In this document: piece by piece, positions 1 through 11,975 of the stretch
Layout: each line of letters starts with the position of its first letter
Numbering within the stretch: the stretch's first letter is position 1
Assembly (NCBI GenBank): GCA_964036045.1
Contig: OZ038391.1
Span: 44,465,621 to 44,529,620, forward strand
Length of the DNA stretch: 64,000 nucleotides
Origin: Eutreptiella sp. 'Long Island Sound 2002'
Lineage: Eukaryota; Euglenozoa; Euglenophyceae; Eutreptiales; Eutreptiaceae
Direction of reading: 5' to 3'
The notes under the pieces: generated by a model
What the model was told of the DNA's origin: nothing
The model's input: the letters and a program-made list of their open reading frames with translations, nothing else
Database searches by the model: none
Program-made: the position numbers and the translations under genes

Positions 1-10
1 CCTGGACCTG

Positions 11-1927
11 GTGTTCTGGGTACGTATCCGACTAGGGGGACGGGAATACCTGGGGGTATTGGATACTGGGGCCACCATATCTATAGTGGCCAAGAAAACC
101 TTACCTTGTGGGAGCCTCAAGAACACCATGACCACCGCGGCTATACGAATGGGGGATGGACATGTGGTGCACAGCTGCGGGGACTGTGAAGTGGGGGTAC
201 CTATGGGCCCCCAAACTATCGCCCATCGGTTCCATATGATGGACACTGAAGCCTTCGACTTTGTATTGGGGAGTGACTTCTTCGTGCAGCACTCCCAGAT
301 ACAATCCCTGACGCTGCAAGCGCCCTACCTCCTCTACGTGGACCACGGCGATGGCAGAGAATCCGTGCCACTGGAGCAGTCTGAGCACACCTCGAGCTAC
401 CTGAGGGTATCGAAGGAGGAGCCCTCGAACATGATGGCGGCCTCCAAAACTGAGGACTATCAACTATTGGGGGAAGTCCTAGATCAAGGTCTGAAGGAGT
501 TGGGTTACTCTAGAGCAGACCTGAGTGCGGAGTTGTTCGCCAGCGACAAGCAACATTTCTTGGACCTTTACTGCAGCAAGGGGAAAAACTGCAGCTACAA
601 ACTTTACTGGCCCTCTTTCGTGATGGCCTACGGGAACCCTAGGTTCAGTGAACTGGAAAAGGTCTTCACCAAGGTGGCCTTGGAACGTTCCCCTATGGTC
701 CTGTGTTCTCCCGATTGGGGAGCCCATGGGGGCAGCGAGTACTGGCGAACCCTCCTGGACAGGCTGACTATCAGCTCTGTTTGGTTACCTGATGAGGCCA
801 TCTACGTGCCTCTGGGGCGTAAGACGCCTATCGGTAAACCCGGATGGGGGATTATGCTGAGCGTGGTGGATGTGGGTCTTACCTCCATCCCCTGGGAGGA
901 GCTGGACTCAACTCTGGTCCAGGCTATTCAACGAGAAAGCGATGGACTCACCCTGGGTGACTTGAAGGATCGACTACGACCTCAAGATGCTATTGAGACT
1001 ATACCCAGAGGAGATGAATACATCGTGACTAACACCAACGCCCCCAACTCTCCCTGCACTGTACCTGTTCTTGATGGAGTCTCTGAGTGTGGACTATCTG
1101 AGCTCCCCAGCTGTATCCACTCAGATGACGAAAATGAGCACGACGCCTTCTTCGTGCAGACATGCGTGGAGGAAGTCGAGAACGCTGAGTACGTCGCCCC
1201 ACTGAAACCCCTACTCTGCATGAGGGTGGAAGACCCCGTGGACGAAGAGCTGGATCCCCGATCCAGGCTAAGGGAGTACGTGGACTCCAAGAGGACGTTG
1301 GTGGCGAAAAAACTATGCTACGCTAAGCCTACCCGCAGCTCATGGCCACTGAAGCAAGGACGTATGAGAGATCTATCCCTATTGAAGGCGGACCTCGAAC
1401 AGAAGATCACCACCTGGCAAAGGGAGGTAGATCTTAAGCTCATGAAGAGCGTGTGGGGTGCCCATGTGAGGAATCCAGAAGAGAGCGACCTCTCAGAGGA
1501 ATGTACATGCAAACCCCCACGAGCGTGCCTCTGTTGCCATCGTCCACCGGAGGTGGTTGAACGAGACCTACTTTATGCATACCAAGGGTTGAAGGATACT
1601 ACCAAGGGCGAAGAGTCGGTGGAGGATCACCTCCCGACGTCTATTACTCAGGGGGCAAGCAACTTACACTCTGACAAGGACATGGAGGACAAGATCAAGC
1701 TATCCGACCCGCGGGTGCAGAAGCTTATAAGGACCTATCTGGAGGTGTTCGGAGAACTACCACCTCCAGCCTCATGTGACAAGCTGGTACAGATGGACCT
1801 CAAGCTGAAACCCGAGTTCGTGGGTCACAAGATCCGGAGGAGACCCTGTCTGGCTCCTAAAGAGCAGTCCGACGAGATTGAGCGACAGATACAAGAATGT
1901 ATCGACGCTGGCCTAGTCCTGGAGTAG
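11..1927 (+). pseudogene. gypsy pol, aspartic protease and linker (A1)
   Basis: The 638-codon open frame begins with a retroviral-type aspartic protease. The active-site motif LDTGATISIVA is near residue 20, and a second hydrophobic motif (FVLGSDFF) follows about 60 residues later. A long linker without a recognised fold follows (residues about 150-500). It holds two CxxC-type pairs near residue 500 (CKPPRACLCC) and leads into the RT N-terminal region (VQMDLKLKPE, about residue 590). The frame ends at a TAG where element A3 has a tyrosine codon, and the RT continues in the same frame. The stop is therefore a nonsense mutation, not the natural end. Gag would lie upstream of the window. Confidence 0.8.
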
Positions 1928-2690
1928 AAGGACGGGGGCTACCCCCACAACTGCAGCCCCTGTTTCCTGGTGGCTAAACCTGGGTCTACAGCCAAACGGC
2001 TGGTAGTGGACTACGGAGAGCTGAACAAGAAAACGCTGAACCACTCAGGGTCCATTCCTAATATGGAGTCTACCCTTGAGAAGATAGCCTCCTGTCGCTA
2101 CAAGACCAAGATGGACAAGAGGAGCGGATTCTGGCAGGTGGACCTGAGCCCCAACGCTCAGGAGCTACTAGCCTTCATCACCCCTCAGGGGAGGGTGTTC
2201 AAGTGGAAGGTCATGCCGTTTGGCGTGGCCAACGCACCCGCTCTATTCCAAGTGCTGATGAACAAGATCCTGTCCATCCTACCACAAAGACCTAAGGTGC
2301 AAGAACTCATATCCTGTGGGGCCCAGATGGAAGCACACATCGACGATGTATGCCTTGGGACCAATACCCGGGGGGATCACCTAATCCTCTTGCATGAGTT
2401 CTTTGCGGTCTGCCAGGAGAACCACACACGACTCAAGCTGGAGAAGTGTGGGTTCATGCAGGACACCATGCAGTACCTGGGGTTTGACGTTGGCTATGGG
2501 TGGAGGACCCCTAGCGGCCTCTAAGGCCAAACCCCTGATCGACGCTAAGGTACGACACGAAGACCCCAAGAAAGGACTTCATGATGTACGCAGTTTCAAT
2601 GGGGCGTGTAACTTCTATCGCCGCCATATCAAAAACTTCACCTACACCAGCGCCATTCTAACGGACCTGATCAAGAAGAGTACTACTTAG
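1928..2690 (+). pseudogene. gypsy reverse transcriptase (A1)
   Basis: RT palm motifs are clear: LVVDYGELNKK, then QVDLSPNAQE (motif A), KVMPFGVANAPALFQ (motif B) and AHIDDVCLGTN (motif C, with HIDD where the family usually has YxDD). The frame follows the upstream protease-linker frame after the TAG at 1925-1927. Near 2510 a small deletion shifts the frame. The thumb and connection then continue in another frame to a TAG at 2688-2690, where element A3 has tryptophan. Reverse transcription of the element RNA would be its role in an intact copy; this copy cannot make a full RT. Confidence 0.85.
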
Positions 2691-3209
2691 CGCTGGGGCC
2701 CACAAGAGCAACAAGCGTTTGACGAGCTGAAAGACAAGGTGGCCAACGCTAAGTCCTTGGGCGTGCCTAGGGCACAAGGGGAGATTATCCTGCTGACCAA
2801 CGCCAGCAATGTGGGCGGTGGTGGAACGTTGTTTCAATTGCAAGCACTAGAGAAGGAGGAGTTCGACTCGGCTAATTCCCAATGGGGGACTGAAGGTCTC
2901 AACCGAGATGGAACTCTCAGGCACAGCTACCCTGACGACAAGTGGGTCCTAGTACCTCTGGGCCACTGGAACTGGAAATGGAACCAGGCCAGGGGGAACT
3001 ACCCCACCTATGAGCAGGAATTGCTCGCGGGTATGCTGGTGCTATCCTCACAAGCAGGACTGTTGGGGACTAACCCTGTGGTCTGGCTGTGCGACCAAGA
3101 GCCGGTCCGCACTTTCCAGAAGGGTCCCCAACCTGAGAAGGCCAAGCTACGGCGCTGGTGGACCTACCTCAGCCAGCTACGGCTGGCGTACACCATATCC
3201 AGGGAGTGA
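2691..3209 (+). pseudogene. gypsy RNase H (A1)
   Basis: The frame after the TAG at 2688-2690 holds the RNase H start ILLTNASNVGGGGTLF, where TNAS replaces the usual TDAS, so the first catalytic aspartate is changed to asparagine. Further family landmarks are NYPTYEQELLAGML (the E and following segment) and VVWLCDQEPV (D). The frame ends at 3209 because of a deletion just before the motif HIQGVKNECADYISR, which lies in the next frame from about 3193. Element A2 keeps that junction in one frame. Confidence 0.8.
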
Positions 3210-4303
3210 AGAACGAGTGTGCAGACTACATCAGCCGCAACAACTTCGAGGCCCTGATTAGTGCCCGGTCTGAAGTGCTGGCTAAGGAGGCGTTCAGCCG
3301 TATGGACGTGCACTTGGACCTCAACATGACCATGATACGCCCCCTGGATGGACTCCAACAATTGGAGTACCTGAAGGAGTTTGGGGATATCTACAAGCGC
3401 CTGGAGAAACGCCTTGAACCCCTCCTGGTCAACCAAGATCAGTGGAAGAGGGACAAGAGCTACCTCTGGCACGGGGACCGCATCCTGGTACCAAGTGACA
3501 GAGTCTCAGTGCTGCTGAAGTGGACCCATGAGTCCAGCGGTCTTGTGGGTGCTGACCGTACCCTGAGGCTATTCAAGCAGTGGTTCCACACTACATGGAC
3601 TGATGACCAACTGCGGAAGACCCTCCAGCCTATCGTGGACAAGTGCCCGTGTAGGTCCTGCAAGGCGGGGGATATCAGGGACAGAGGTCTCTACTCGACC
3701 CTGCCCATCCCACACTGTGGTAACAGTGTTCTCTACGTGGACTACACGGGGATTCCGAAGTTTGGGGGCTATGACCTTGCCCTCGTGGTAACCTGTGGGT
3801 TGACCAGGTTTACCAGGGTGTTCCCATGTACCAAGCACATTACTGGGGAGGAGACTATCAAGATACTGCTGGAGGAGTGGTTTTGTGTCTACGGGGCGCC
3901 CAAGGAGATCAACTTCGATGAGGACATACGAGTACGCTCAGATACCGGCTGGTACAAGAGGGTCCTGAGATCCCTCAATGTCCAGGTGTCTACGGGGATC
4001 CCCTACTCTCACACGAGCAACCCCCTATGTGAGCGACAGATTCGTGTCCTCAAGGAGAATGTAAGGATATGGTGCAAAACTGAACGCACCAGAGGCTGGG
4101 TGAGACTACTCCCCGTCATATCCTTGATGATGAACTCCCAAGAGAGTTCGGCGCCTCGCTACTCGCCCCATGAGCTGCTCCTAGGGCGCCCGGCGTGGTT
4201 CCTACATGCTCCCTATCCAGAAGACACCGATTCTTCCGTGGGTGAGCGGGTCCAAGAGCAACAAGCGAAGGTTGACAGGCCAAGGCTATGCTCCAGAGAG
4301 TAA
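3190..4303 (+). pseudogene. gypsy integrase (A1)
   Basis: After the RNase H tail (HIQGVKNECADY) comes the integrase. The N-terminal zinc-binding segment runs from the HESSGLVGADRT stretch to CPCRSC near 3640-3660. The catalytic triad can be read as D in LYVDYTG, D in the segment FDEDIRVRSDTGW, and E in NPLCERQIRVLKEN. The frame runs to 4303, where a deletion near 4270 removes the link to the C-terminal part. The intact relation is seen in element A2, where the equivalent region reads on into the GPYKI segment. The protein would insert element cDNA into chromatin. Confidence 0.85.
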
Positions 4304-4912
4304 GGGAGCGTCAGTGGAACAAGAAGAACAAGCACCGAGTACCGGCCACCTACCAAGAAGGGGACTGGGTGTTGGTGCACCACAGCCGACTACCCGCCTG
4401 GCCACGCTCTACCAGCGATGAGCCATAATTCGGGCCCTACGATATTTTATCTGTGGATGGACACCGTATACCCGTGCGGTCTTCTCCCCGTCTAGGGGGG
4501 GACCCTGGTGTGCGCTGCTCAGCACCTGAAGCGCTACTATGATCCTGAAGACCTGTGTGGGGAAGAGTGGGAGCTGAACGTCGAGGAAATCGCCGCCCTA
4601 GACCTACAAGGGGCTACCAGCCCTATGGAAGTTGAAGAGGAACTCCCCGACATGAACGCCGAAGAGATGGCTAAGGAGCGCTTCTACCTGGTGAAGTCTG
4701 TCCTACGCCACCGCTATCGCCAGGGTTGGCGCTTCTTCACCCTCTGTGAAGGGTTTGGAGTCAAAGAGGCCACCTGGGAGCCCTTCTCTGCGTGTGTTCT
4801 ACCTGAGGGACGCCTAAACTCAGTTCTGGTAGACTACTTGTCCCAGAACAACCTTGGTGAGTTGCTGATGCTCGCTGAGACGCTTGCCTCCAAGACTAAA
4901 GCTAGGGACTGA
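4304..4912 (+). pseudogene. integrase C-terminal region and chromodomain (A1)
   Basis: From about 4310 to 4500 the integrase tail (VLVHHSRLP-type segment) is present but out of frame. The open stretch 4508-4912 encodes a short chromodomain-like module: SVLRHRYRQGWRFFTL, then ATWEPFSA, matching the pattern of aromatic residues and the ATWEP end of chromoviral chromodomains. In chromoviruses this domain guides integration to particular chromatin. The stop at 4910-4912 is shared in position with elements A2 (18408 end) and B1 (10343 end), so it is the natural end of pol. Confidence 0.75.
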
Positions 4913-5167
4913 ACCTTACCCTTACCTGCCTAAGCGTATGTGTGAGTGTGCTATTCCTAAGGTCCTGAGAGCGAGCCGCAGAAGTGGTGTCCTAATGATA
5001 CCCAAGTCTGCACGCTTGCTAAACTTGGAGGATGGTCTTACCGATGCGACGGGGTACGCCCCGGGTCTCTCCTCCCCTAAGCGCCCAATTTCTGTGCTGG
5101 CACAAAACCTGGGGGGAATACCCAGCGTACTAATCCAGGTATTGTTTTCCCTACCTATCTGTCTACT

Positions 5168-5178
5168 ACAGGGAGGGG
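5168..5178 (+). promoter_or_regulatory. polypurine tract of element A1
   Basis: The purine run ACAGGGAGGGG lies directly before TGGCCAAAGG. The same arrangement is found at the same distance downstream of pol in elements A2 (minus strand, 18142-18153) and B1 (minus strand, 9512-9523). Conservation across two families whose flanks have otherwise diverged supports a plus-strand priming site, with the 3' LTR starting at the following TG (5179). Confidence 0.6.
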
Positions 5179-6150
5179 TGGCCAAAGGCTATGAAGGCTT
5201 GAAAAAGCCTATTTGCTACGATGGCCAAAATGTAGCCTAACCACTGCCACTGCCCACCAACCCCGCTAAAATTGCACGAAAAGGGTGGGACAGTGACAGA
5301 CGCACTACAGGTCCTTCACACCCTACAGTGGCACCATCCTGGTGGGCGAGCACTACTGCAACTGGCTCAATCCCCCACTCAGGACTGAAACTCATACACA
5401 CACGCTCTGCTGGGTGGCGTTGAAGAAGAGGACACGAGCCCTAGCGGCTCACCTGTGAGATTGCAAGAAAACACAGAGCTACTAAGCGTCTGTGGCCTAA
5501 CAGGGACGCCAAAACGCGTTTCCCTGCTAGGGCTTGGAGCAAAGGGGTGCTCTTGTAGCGTGCACAGCGTGGGTGTTGAAGGTGTCGGGCTGCGCTTGCC
5601 ACTCCTGGCTAAGTCGCAGCCAGTTGTTTGTGTGATCGGCGCCGCATATTTTAGCACAGCTTGGGACTTCTCCAGTTCACCCTGACCTTCCCTCCTGAAG
5701 AACAAAGGCAGCTGCAGGAGCGTTTACAGCGGATGAACCAAGACAGACTCCACGTGTTATACGCTTCTCAGTCTGCCTCATAATACGCTGTCGGCAAACG
5801 CCCCTATCAAGCAAGCAAGCTTAAGAAGCTCCACCCGTTCTCTAATGGAACGTAGGGTGGAGCCCCTGGGTACCCTAAACAAGGTTCCGAGTGCGCATTT
5901 CGCCCGGGCCTACCCTGTAATGCGTTTGTGAATGCACGAGCATGCACGAGTTTACTATCAACCTGTGGCAATCACTGTTTTTCCTCCTAACCTTACCCAC
6001 AATCACGAACTCCACCAGGGGGTGGCCCCACCTGGGCTTACCTACCTTACTCACCGCTGGAGAGTGAAGCAAGGTGAGGGAAAAGCGGGACAAAAGCGAG
6101 AAACGACGCTATGCATATGTGTGTATGTCTAATCACCCTGGACTTACCTC
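5179..6150 (+). repeat. probable 3' LTR of element A1
   Basis: It starts with TG right after the polypurine tract. Blocks of it reappear in inverted orientation at about 8580-9511 in element B1: around 5455-5685 against 9000-9252, around 5760-5870 against 8830-8940 (AGCAAGCAAGCTTAAG), and around 6000-6060 against 8650-8680. No matching 5' LTR exists in the window, so this is an inference from position and cross-element conservation. A 3' untranslated region is the alternative. The small open frames in it look non-coding. Confidence 0.5.
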
Positions 6151-8099
6151 TAATCATCTTCAATCCTTCTAATCTATCCCTCTATCGTTTGTTAGCGCTG
6201 CTACAAGGCACGTTCACGAAGACACGAGACAAGCAATGTGCATGCTGCATACGAGACGAGCACACCTGTGGTTTATACCTGATTCATTGAAGGCCTTCTG
6301 TTGATTTTCGAATTCTTGAATCTTGAATTCTTTCTGGCAGTGTGGATGAGATCTTATGTTTTTTTATTAATGTATGTCTCGTCATTTTTGTCATTATACG
6401 TAACATACGTTTATAATCTTATTAAATCTTTTTTTTCCGGCGCTTCGCTAGGAGCCGCTCCTGCGCGCCGCCTTTTTCTGCGTAAGAATTTCTTGATTTA
6501 AAAAATCAAGAGATGACTACAAATTTTATAAAAATGTGTATCTGATGCACAATTGGATTCTGTTCAGGTATGTGGTTTCAGAAACCGTCTAGGCCGTCAT
6601 TTGACAGATTTAGGTGTTGTCGCTTCGCGTTTGCGTGGATTCGTCCCTCATCCTCCCATTCCTCTGTTGTACAGACATTCTCGCAAAGCCTCGCTGAGTA
6701 GGCCCCTGTTCGGGCCGAAAAACGGCAGCAGGAGACTGAACCAGAACCAAGACCCCTCCAAGTGGCAATTCTAATTGAATCAGCACACCCTAGCCCCAGT
6801 ACCAGGACAGGTGTCTCAGTCAGGTTCCATGAGACTTGGGTCGAGCGTCCCATGAGAGTCTGGCATTGGGTTGTGTTACGCTGCACCTTGGAGGGAGGAA
6901 TGCAAATGCATATGGTCTTGGGATGCCCTATTCTAACCCCACCAAGCCACAGGAACCCCTGCAGCGCCAAGAGCGCTGAGTTTTCTGTTGGAAATTGTCA
7001 TTGACAATGCAGCAGGAGTCGCTGGCCATGGTAAAGCGCTTTTTTCCAGTGTTAGGGAAGCTATAGGTATTTTAAGTAGGTGTGGAAACCAAGGAAGGGC
7101 CAAGAGAGAATCCCTTTTTCCTGAAAATGTGACAGTGGTGGCCACCACAGCACAAGGGGGGAGTACCAAAAAGTGCTTTTCCAATGCTTTAGGGTATACT
7201 TTAGTTGTATTAGAGGTGCTCTAAGCACTCATGCATTTTTATCTGAGTATTGGCCCAACCAAAATGGGTGATAACACATTTTGACCTATGAAACCAAACA
7301 CAAAATCAGGATGTTGTGTGGACCCCTTAATTGCCAAGCTATATGCACTAAAATATCTTTTCCTGGGTGACTGAGGCACTGATATACTGAAGGCAGAGCT
7401 TATGAATTTATCTATGTTTTCTCATGAATTCTTAGCTATCGTAGTGGTATGCACCCTAGGGGACTGGGGCACCTCTTTTTGAGAGGTCCTGGGTTCAATA
7501 CCCAGTCAGCCTAGCTAAGTAGGAATATCCCATTTGTCATGGCAGTGACCTCAGCGCCACAAGCCATGCCACCTCAGCACCTATGGGACTCAAAAACAAA
7601 GAGTGCACATCTCAAGATGGCACTGTGGATGAGAGTGAGACCTCGGGGCAGTGTTTCAATCAGTGTTTCTCCAACATGTAAAATATTTCATCCTCAGTTG
7701 CAATGTATGCTAATTGCTCTGGTCTATTGTTGATAGTTGTCTTTATCTAACTCTTTGTGACTGCAGCCCTTCATGCTTTGATCCTGTTTATCTTCTACTT
7801 GCTTATCTCTGGCTTGGGTTATCCTGGATTGGTTATATTTCAACAATAAAACATTTTCCTCAACAAAAACAAGCAGCAGGAACCCTACACCAGCAGCAAG
7901 CAGCAGGAGAGGCACAACAAAAACACAGTGTTGAAATAACTATAAAACGTTCTGCGCAAGCGTGAACAGCTCTAGTAAAAGAAGGTATGACCCGTAGTTC
8001 TCAAAGGTCTAAAAGAAATTTTTGCATAGTTGCATCAAAATTTTCATAAACTTTAAGAAAAAGTATTGAAAATGAACCCATACCACAGAGCAAATGGAC
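6151..8099. other. stretch without a recognisable gene
   Basis: This is moderately AT-rich sequence between the A1 and B1 3' regions. The longest open frames are short and unlike known proteins. I see small inverted repeats near 6490-6512 and 6995-7003 and a tRNA-like fold at 7431-7519. It may be decayed element sequence. Weak similarity between 7750-7830 and the B-family 5' region (about 17340-17450, complement) is suggestive only. Confidence 0.5.
7431..7519 (+). other. tRNA-like fold, possible SINE head
   Basis: A T-arm (CTGGG, loop TTCAATA, CCCAG) fits a B-box (GGTTCAATACC). An anticodon-type arm (ACCTC, 7-base loop TTTTTGA, GAGGT) lies directly upstream, and an A-box-like TAGTGGTATGC precedes it. 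The ends CTTAGCTA and TAGCTAAG are complementary. The spacing between A-box and anticodon arm is too long, and the 3' acceptor strand does not directly follow the T-arm. This is not a normal tRNA; a tRNA-derived SINE or a decayed tRNA gene fits better. Confidence 0.35.
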
Positions 8100-8579
8100 A
8101 ACCCACCTCTGTGGTATGTCAGTGTCATTTCACACGCATGCATTGCGTTCGTGTTGGTTGCTTCGTTAAAATGTTAGGGTAGTCACCGCTGTCTTTGTAG
8201 GGGGTTCGGGTGCTCCTCTCCTTTGCTCTGCACAGGTCGAAACAAAAATGAAAGGTATGCGATGCGAATGGAGCGCGCAGCGCGCACATAGGGTTAGTAT
8301 AGGCGCTGTGGTCGCGATGCATGTGCCCAATTGAGGCATTCACACGCTGTGTCCCTTTCCCTGTGCCCCATTTCACCCTTGCTCCCTCTTCACAGGTAAG
8401 ATAAGAAAGTGCTTGCTCGTATTCTTGTTGCTGTAGCGCTAAAATAGGGTTGCTTAAAACGCTTAGGCTTGTTTTGCGCTGTGTAGTCCGCCATTCTCTC
8501 TCCTCTTTCTGCAGGAAACAAGACAAGGTAAGCATCCATGACACACAGTGCATTAATTGCTTAGGGTGGTTTATAGTTG

Positions 8580-9511
8580 GCCGTAGGTTTGTCTAAGCCC
8601 GTAGCGTTGTTTTGCGCTCGTGTCTTCCTCAGCATTCACATGATGCGTGGTGGGTAAGGTAGGTAAGCCCAGGAGGAGCTCACCTCCTGGTTGAGTCACG
8701 CTGTGCTTGGTTGTTATGGGTTAAATTAGGAGACGGTATGAGGAATTGGAAACCCAGTGCATACCTGTGCATGCATATGACGCATTAAAGGGTAGGCAAT
8801 GCGAAATGCGCACGGTACAACTCTTGTTTAGGCTACCTAGGGACTCCACCCCACGTTCTATAAGACAAAGGGTGGAGTTCCTTAAGCTTGCTTGCTTGCA
8901 CCTGGGTTTGAGGACAGCGTATTATAGGGCTACCTGAGAAACGTATAATGCGTGGAGGTAGTCTTGGTTCCTCAGCCACAAACCCAGGCCATCAGCTTTT
9001 GCTTTACAGGTGGCAAAGTTCAGGGCGATTGGTGCAGTCTCCTTGAGCAGCCCTAAAATATGCTGCGCAGGTCACACAAACAAATAACTGCAACTCAGCC
9101 AGGAGTGGCGAGTGCAGTCCGACTTCACCGCCATCCACGCTGTGCACGCATACTGAGCATGCCTTCGCTCCAAGCCTTGACAGGGAAACGCGTAGTGGCG
9201 TCCCTGTTAGGCCACAGCTGCTTAGTAGCGCTGTGTTCTCTTGCTTTCTCACAGGAGGGTCAGTAGGACCCGTGAGCTCTTTGACAGCAACTCCAAGTAG
9301 CGTGTGTGGGTGTTAGGGTCAGCAGGCCTGGCAGGAGTTGAGTGCAAGTGATGAGTGCTCACCCTGCCTTCGAAGGCCGGTACTGGTGTTAGTGCGTGTA
9401 GTGTAGTGGAGTCTCCTGTCCCGCGTGCTTTCCCACGTGGGCAGGGGAGTGCGTCAGTTTTTGGCCTTTAGCAAAAATGGGCGTTTTGTATGCCCTTAGC
9501 ACACTTGGCCA
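8580..9511 (-). repeat. probable 3' LTR of element B1
   Basis: On the minus strand it starts with TG at 9511, next to the polypurine tract, and shares blocks with 5179-6100 of element A1 as described there. The 5' region of B1 (17205-17973) does not resemble it as far as I can read. Either the LTR pair has diverged beyond recognition, or the B1 5' end is not an LTR. The limit at 8580 is where clear similarity ends. Confidence 0.45.
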
Positions 9512-9523
9512 CCCCTCCCCTCT
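9512..9523 (-). promoter_or_regulatory. polypurine tract of element B1
   Basis: On the minus strand the run AGAGGGGAGGGG stands directly before TGGCCAAG. It is the same signal as at 5168-5178 in A1 and 18142-18153 in A2. Confidence 0.6.
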
Positions 9524-10342
9524 AGTGGGTAGGGCTTTTGCCGTATTCCCCCAAGGATAGGCGCCAGCACAGAAATTGGGCGCCATAGGAGTGGTAATAG
9601 TACCTGATTAAGACCTTCGGTCCGACGTCAGCGAAGCCCGGTCTCCGGGAGCCACGCTGGGTAGAGAAGTGAGACACACACAGACATACGTAGCACAATT
9701 AGGGGTATGGTAAACCCTGTAGGGAAGGGTAGAACCCCATGGGTCTGGACCAGTCAGGGGTCCTAACTGTGGGCTCGCTTGTCCCCAAGGGGGAAAGCCA
9801 CACCTTGCTTCATAACACCTTGCTTGTCATTCCCCCCTGGAGTAGTAAGCCACCGTTCTTTGTTGGCTCCCCAAGGTCATTACATCAGGGCAGTCCCGGT
9901 GCAGCACATGGTCAACAAGGCATACACTCGCTGGGTGGCTCCAAACCTGATAAGCAGCCACCTGGTCCACGCTGGAAACCATAGGCATGGGTCTGCAGGG
10001 CACAGACAGGGTCAGTGCAGTGCTCAGTAAGCAGTGGTCTGTGAAAAGCCAATGGCCTTCGGCCAGGGAGTGGTTGTCACGGGGGGCTAACGGTCCTCTC
10101 CTGCGATGCAATGCGAAGCAGCTGTGACAACTGCTCTTACACACATACACAGGCACATCTGCACAAGAGTGCTCACTGCACCTGTAACGTTAGAACACAG
10201 TCAGTAGACTGACACAGGGAAATTAGTTTTTCCTTTTACGCTGAGACAGAGTCTCAGCACGGGGTAGTAGCTGCCCCTCGTTGTTCTCAACGAAGTAGGT
10301 GCGGATGATGGGGTTGATACTCCCATCTGGTTGTATGAAGGC
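9524..10342 (-). other. 3' untranslated region of element B1
   Basis: This lies between the end of the chromodomain and the polypurine tract. The open frames here are short and show no known motif. I see no second gene of the env type. Confidence 0.5.
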
Positions 10343-11975
10343 TTACATAGGTTCCCAGGTCGCCTCAGATAACCCATAGCCATCCAACAGGGTTAGAAAT
10401 TTCCAGCCCTGTTTATACTCGTGGCGAGCGATAGCTGCAACCACGTAGTAACCATCGACTGCCATCTCATGGGCGGTCATCTCTTTGAGTTCGTCTGCCT
10501 CCTCTGGGCTGGCAGCGTTCTCTAGGTCAATACGCTCAACCTCACTGTCGCTGAGGCGCCAGTCATCCCAGGACAAATCGTAAGGGGAGTGATAGTGCCT
10601 CAACTGTTTAGGTGCACACAGCAGTTCACCACCTAGACGTGGAATCCACCTGACATGGATCCTGGATCCATCTATCCTGATGATACGATAGGGTCCAAAA
10701 AAAAGGGTCCTGTAGGCAGTTACGTGGCCAGGAGGGTAGGCGTAAATGATGAACCAAAACAAGGTCACCAACGTTGAAGCTGGCAGGTCGCCGTAGGCGG
10801 TTCCGCCAGCTCAGTTCATGGTCACAAATGTATCTCAGGTTAGTCCCAGCCTGGTTAGCCATAGACTGCTCGTGTTCCAGCCAATCACCCACAGGGCTCT
10901 TGAAGTCCTCAGGAAAGAGGGTTTTGAAGAACCAAGCAGGTCGCCCTCCATGGAACAGTTCGTGGGGGGTGAAACCCGTAGAAGAGCTCCGCTGTGAGTT
11001 CATGGTCAGCACTGCCCAGGGCACTAGACGTACCCAGTCTTTGGTACGCTCCTGTTTCATCAGGATTCTTAGGTTTTGCTCCACCACACGGTTCTGTCTC
11101 TCACAAAGAGGGTTAGACGTGTGGGTATAGGGCACATCCATGGTTACCTCCACGTTGAGCGCATTTAGCACTTGTTTGTACCACCCAATGTCACTGCGGA
11201 TGCGTACATCTCCATCAGAGTGCACCTGCTTAGGTGCCCCATAGGGTTTGAACCATTGTTCGACCAACATTTTCACAGTCTGCTCACCTGTGATTTTCTT
11301 TTTGCAAGGGAACACACGGGTGAAGCGCCATAGGCCACAGGTGTCCACTAGGCAACTATCGTAGCCGCCGAAGCGAGGTAGGCCGTGGATGAAATCCACA
11401 TAGAGAAGAGAGTTAGCACAATAGGGTATGGGTAAGCTGGAAATCAGTCCCCTATCCCTACTGTCGCTCTGCTTGCTGGCATGACAGCCACAAGCATCCA
11501 CAATGGTCTGCATACGAGACCTCAGTTCAGTCAGGGTTACACTAGAGTAGAAACACTCGCAGAAGAAGTCCACTGAGCGATTAGCGCCAGTGTGACCAGA
11601 GCTGAGATAGGACCACTGTAGGCACCCATCCAGTCGTGCCTCAGGTACAACAATACGGTCCTCGTAGAAGAGGTACTGGTTGTTTTTCTTCCACTGGTGC
11701 CCGTCAATGACACGGGGTTCGAGACCAGTGCTGAGGGTTTGGAGATTTTCTTTATACTCTGACTGATATTCGGTTAGGCTCCAACCCTCCAGGATTCCAG
11801 CAGTGCGCATGGACAGGCCAAGCTGGACATCGATACGCTGGAAAGCCTCTTTGGCGAGCGCCTCAGAGCTCTCACCTTTAAGCGCATTGAAGTTATTGCG
11901 CGATATATAGTCAGATAGTTCATTTTTTATACCGGGGATATGATGAATTGTCAACCTGAACTGGGTCAGGTAAGT
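10343..11975 (-). pseudogene. gypsy integrase and chromodomain (B1)
   Basis: The 442-codon frame (11954-10626) covers the RNase H tail (HHIPGIKNELSDYISR), the integrase zinc region, and the catalytic core with D in LLYVDFIHG, D in VHSDGDVRIRSD and E in NPLCERQNRVVEQN. In-frame TGA at about 11976 replaces a tryptophan codon present in relatives. Near 10740 the frame shifts and the tail continues to 10343 with the chromodomain (ARHEYKQGWKFLTL, SEATWEP). The spacing of integrase to chromodomain matches the A family. Confidence 0.85.

Larger units (their letters stand above)
1..6150 (+). mobile_element. Ty3/gypsy-like LTR retrotransposon A1, 5' end outside window
   Basis: The order protease, linker, reverse transcriptase, RNase H, integrase, chromodomain is that of Ty3/gypsy chromoviruses. 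The left window edge cuts the element just before the protease, so gag and the 5' LTR are missing. The pol frame is broken by nonsense codons (1925-1927, 2688-2690) and by frameshifts near 2510, 3190 and 4270, so this copy is dead. Elements A2 (17974-20485) and A3 (40171-44008) are close relatives and show the unbroken state at most of these positions. The right limit rests on where similarity to the 3' region of element B1 fades, near 6120-6150. Confidence 0.85.

Noticed and set aside
5455-5685. Small frames conserved between 5455-5685 and 9004-9252 as a gene
   Set aside because: They lie within the probable LTR and conservation covers the DNA generally. No start context or known motif.
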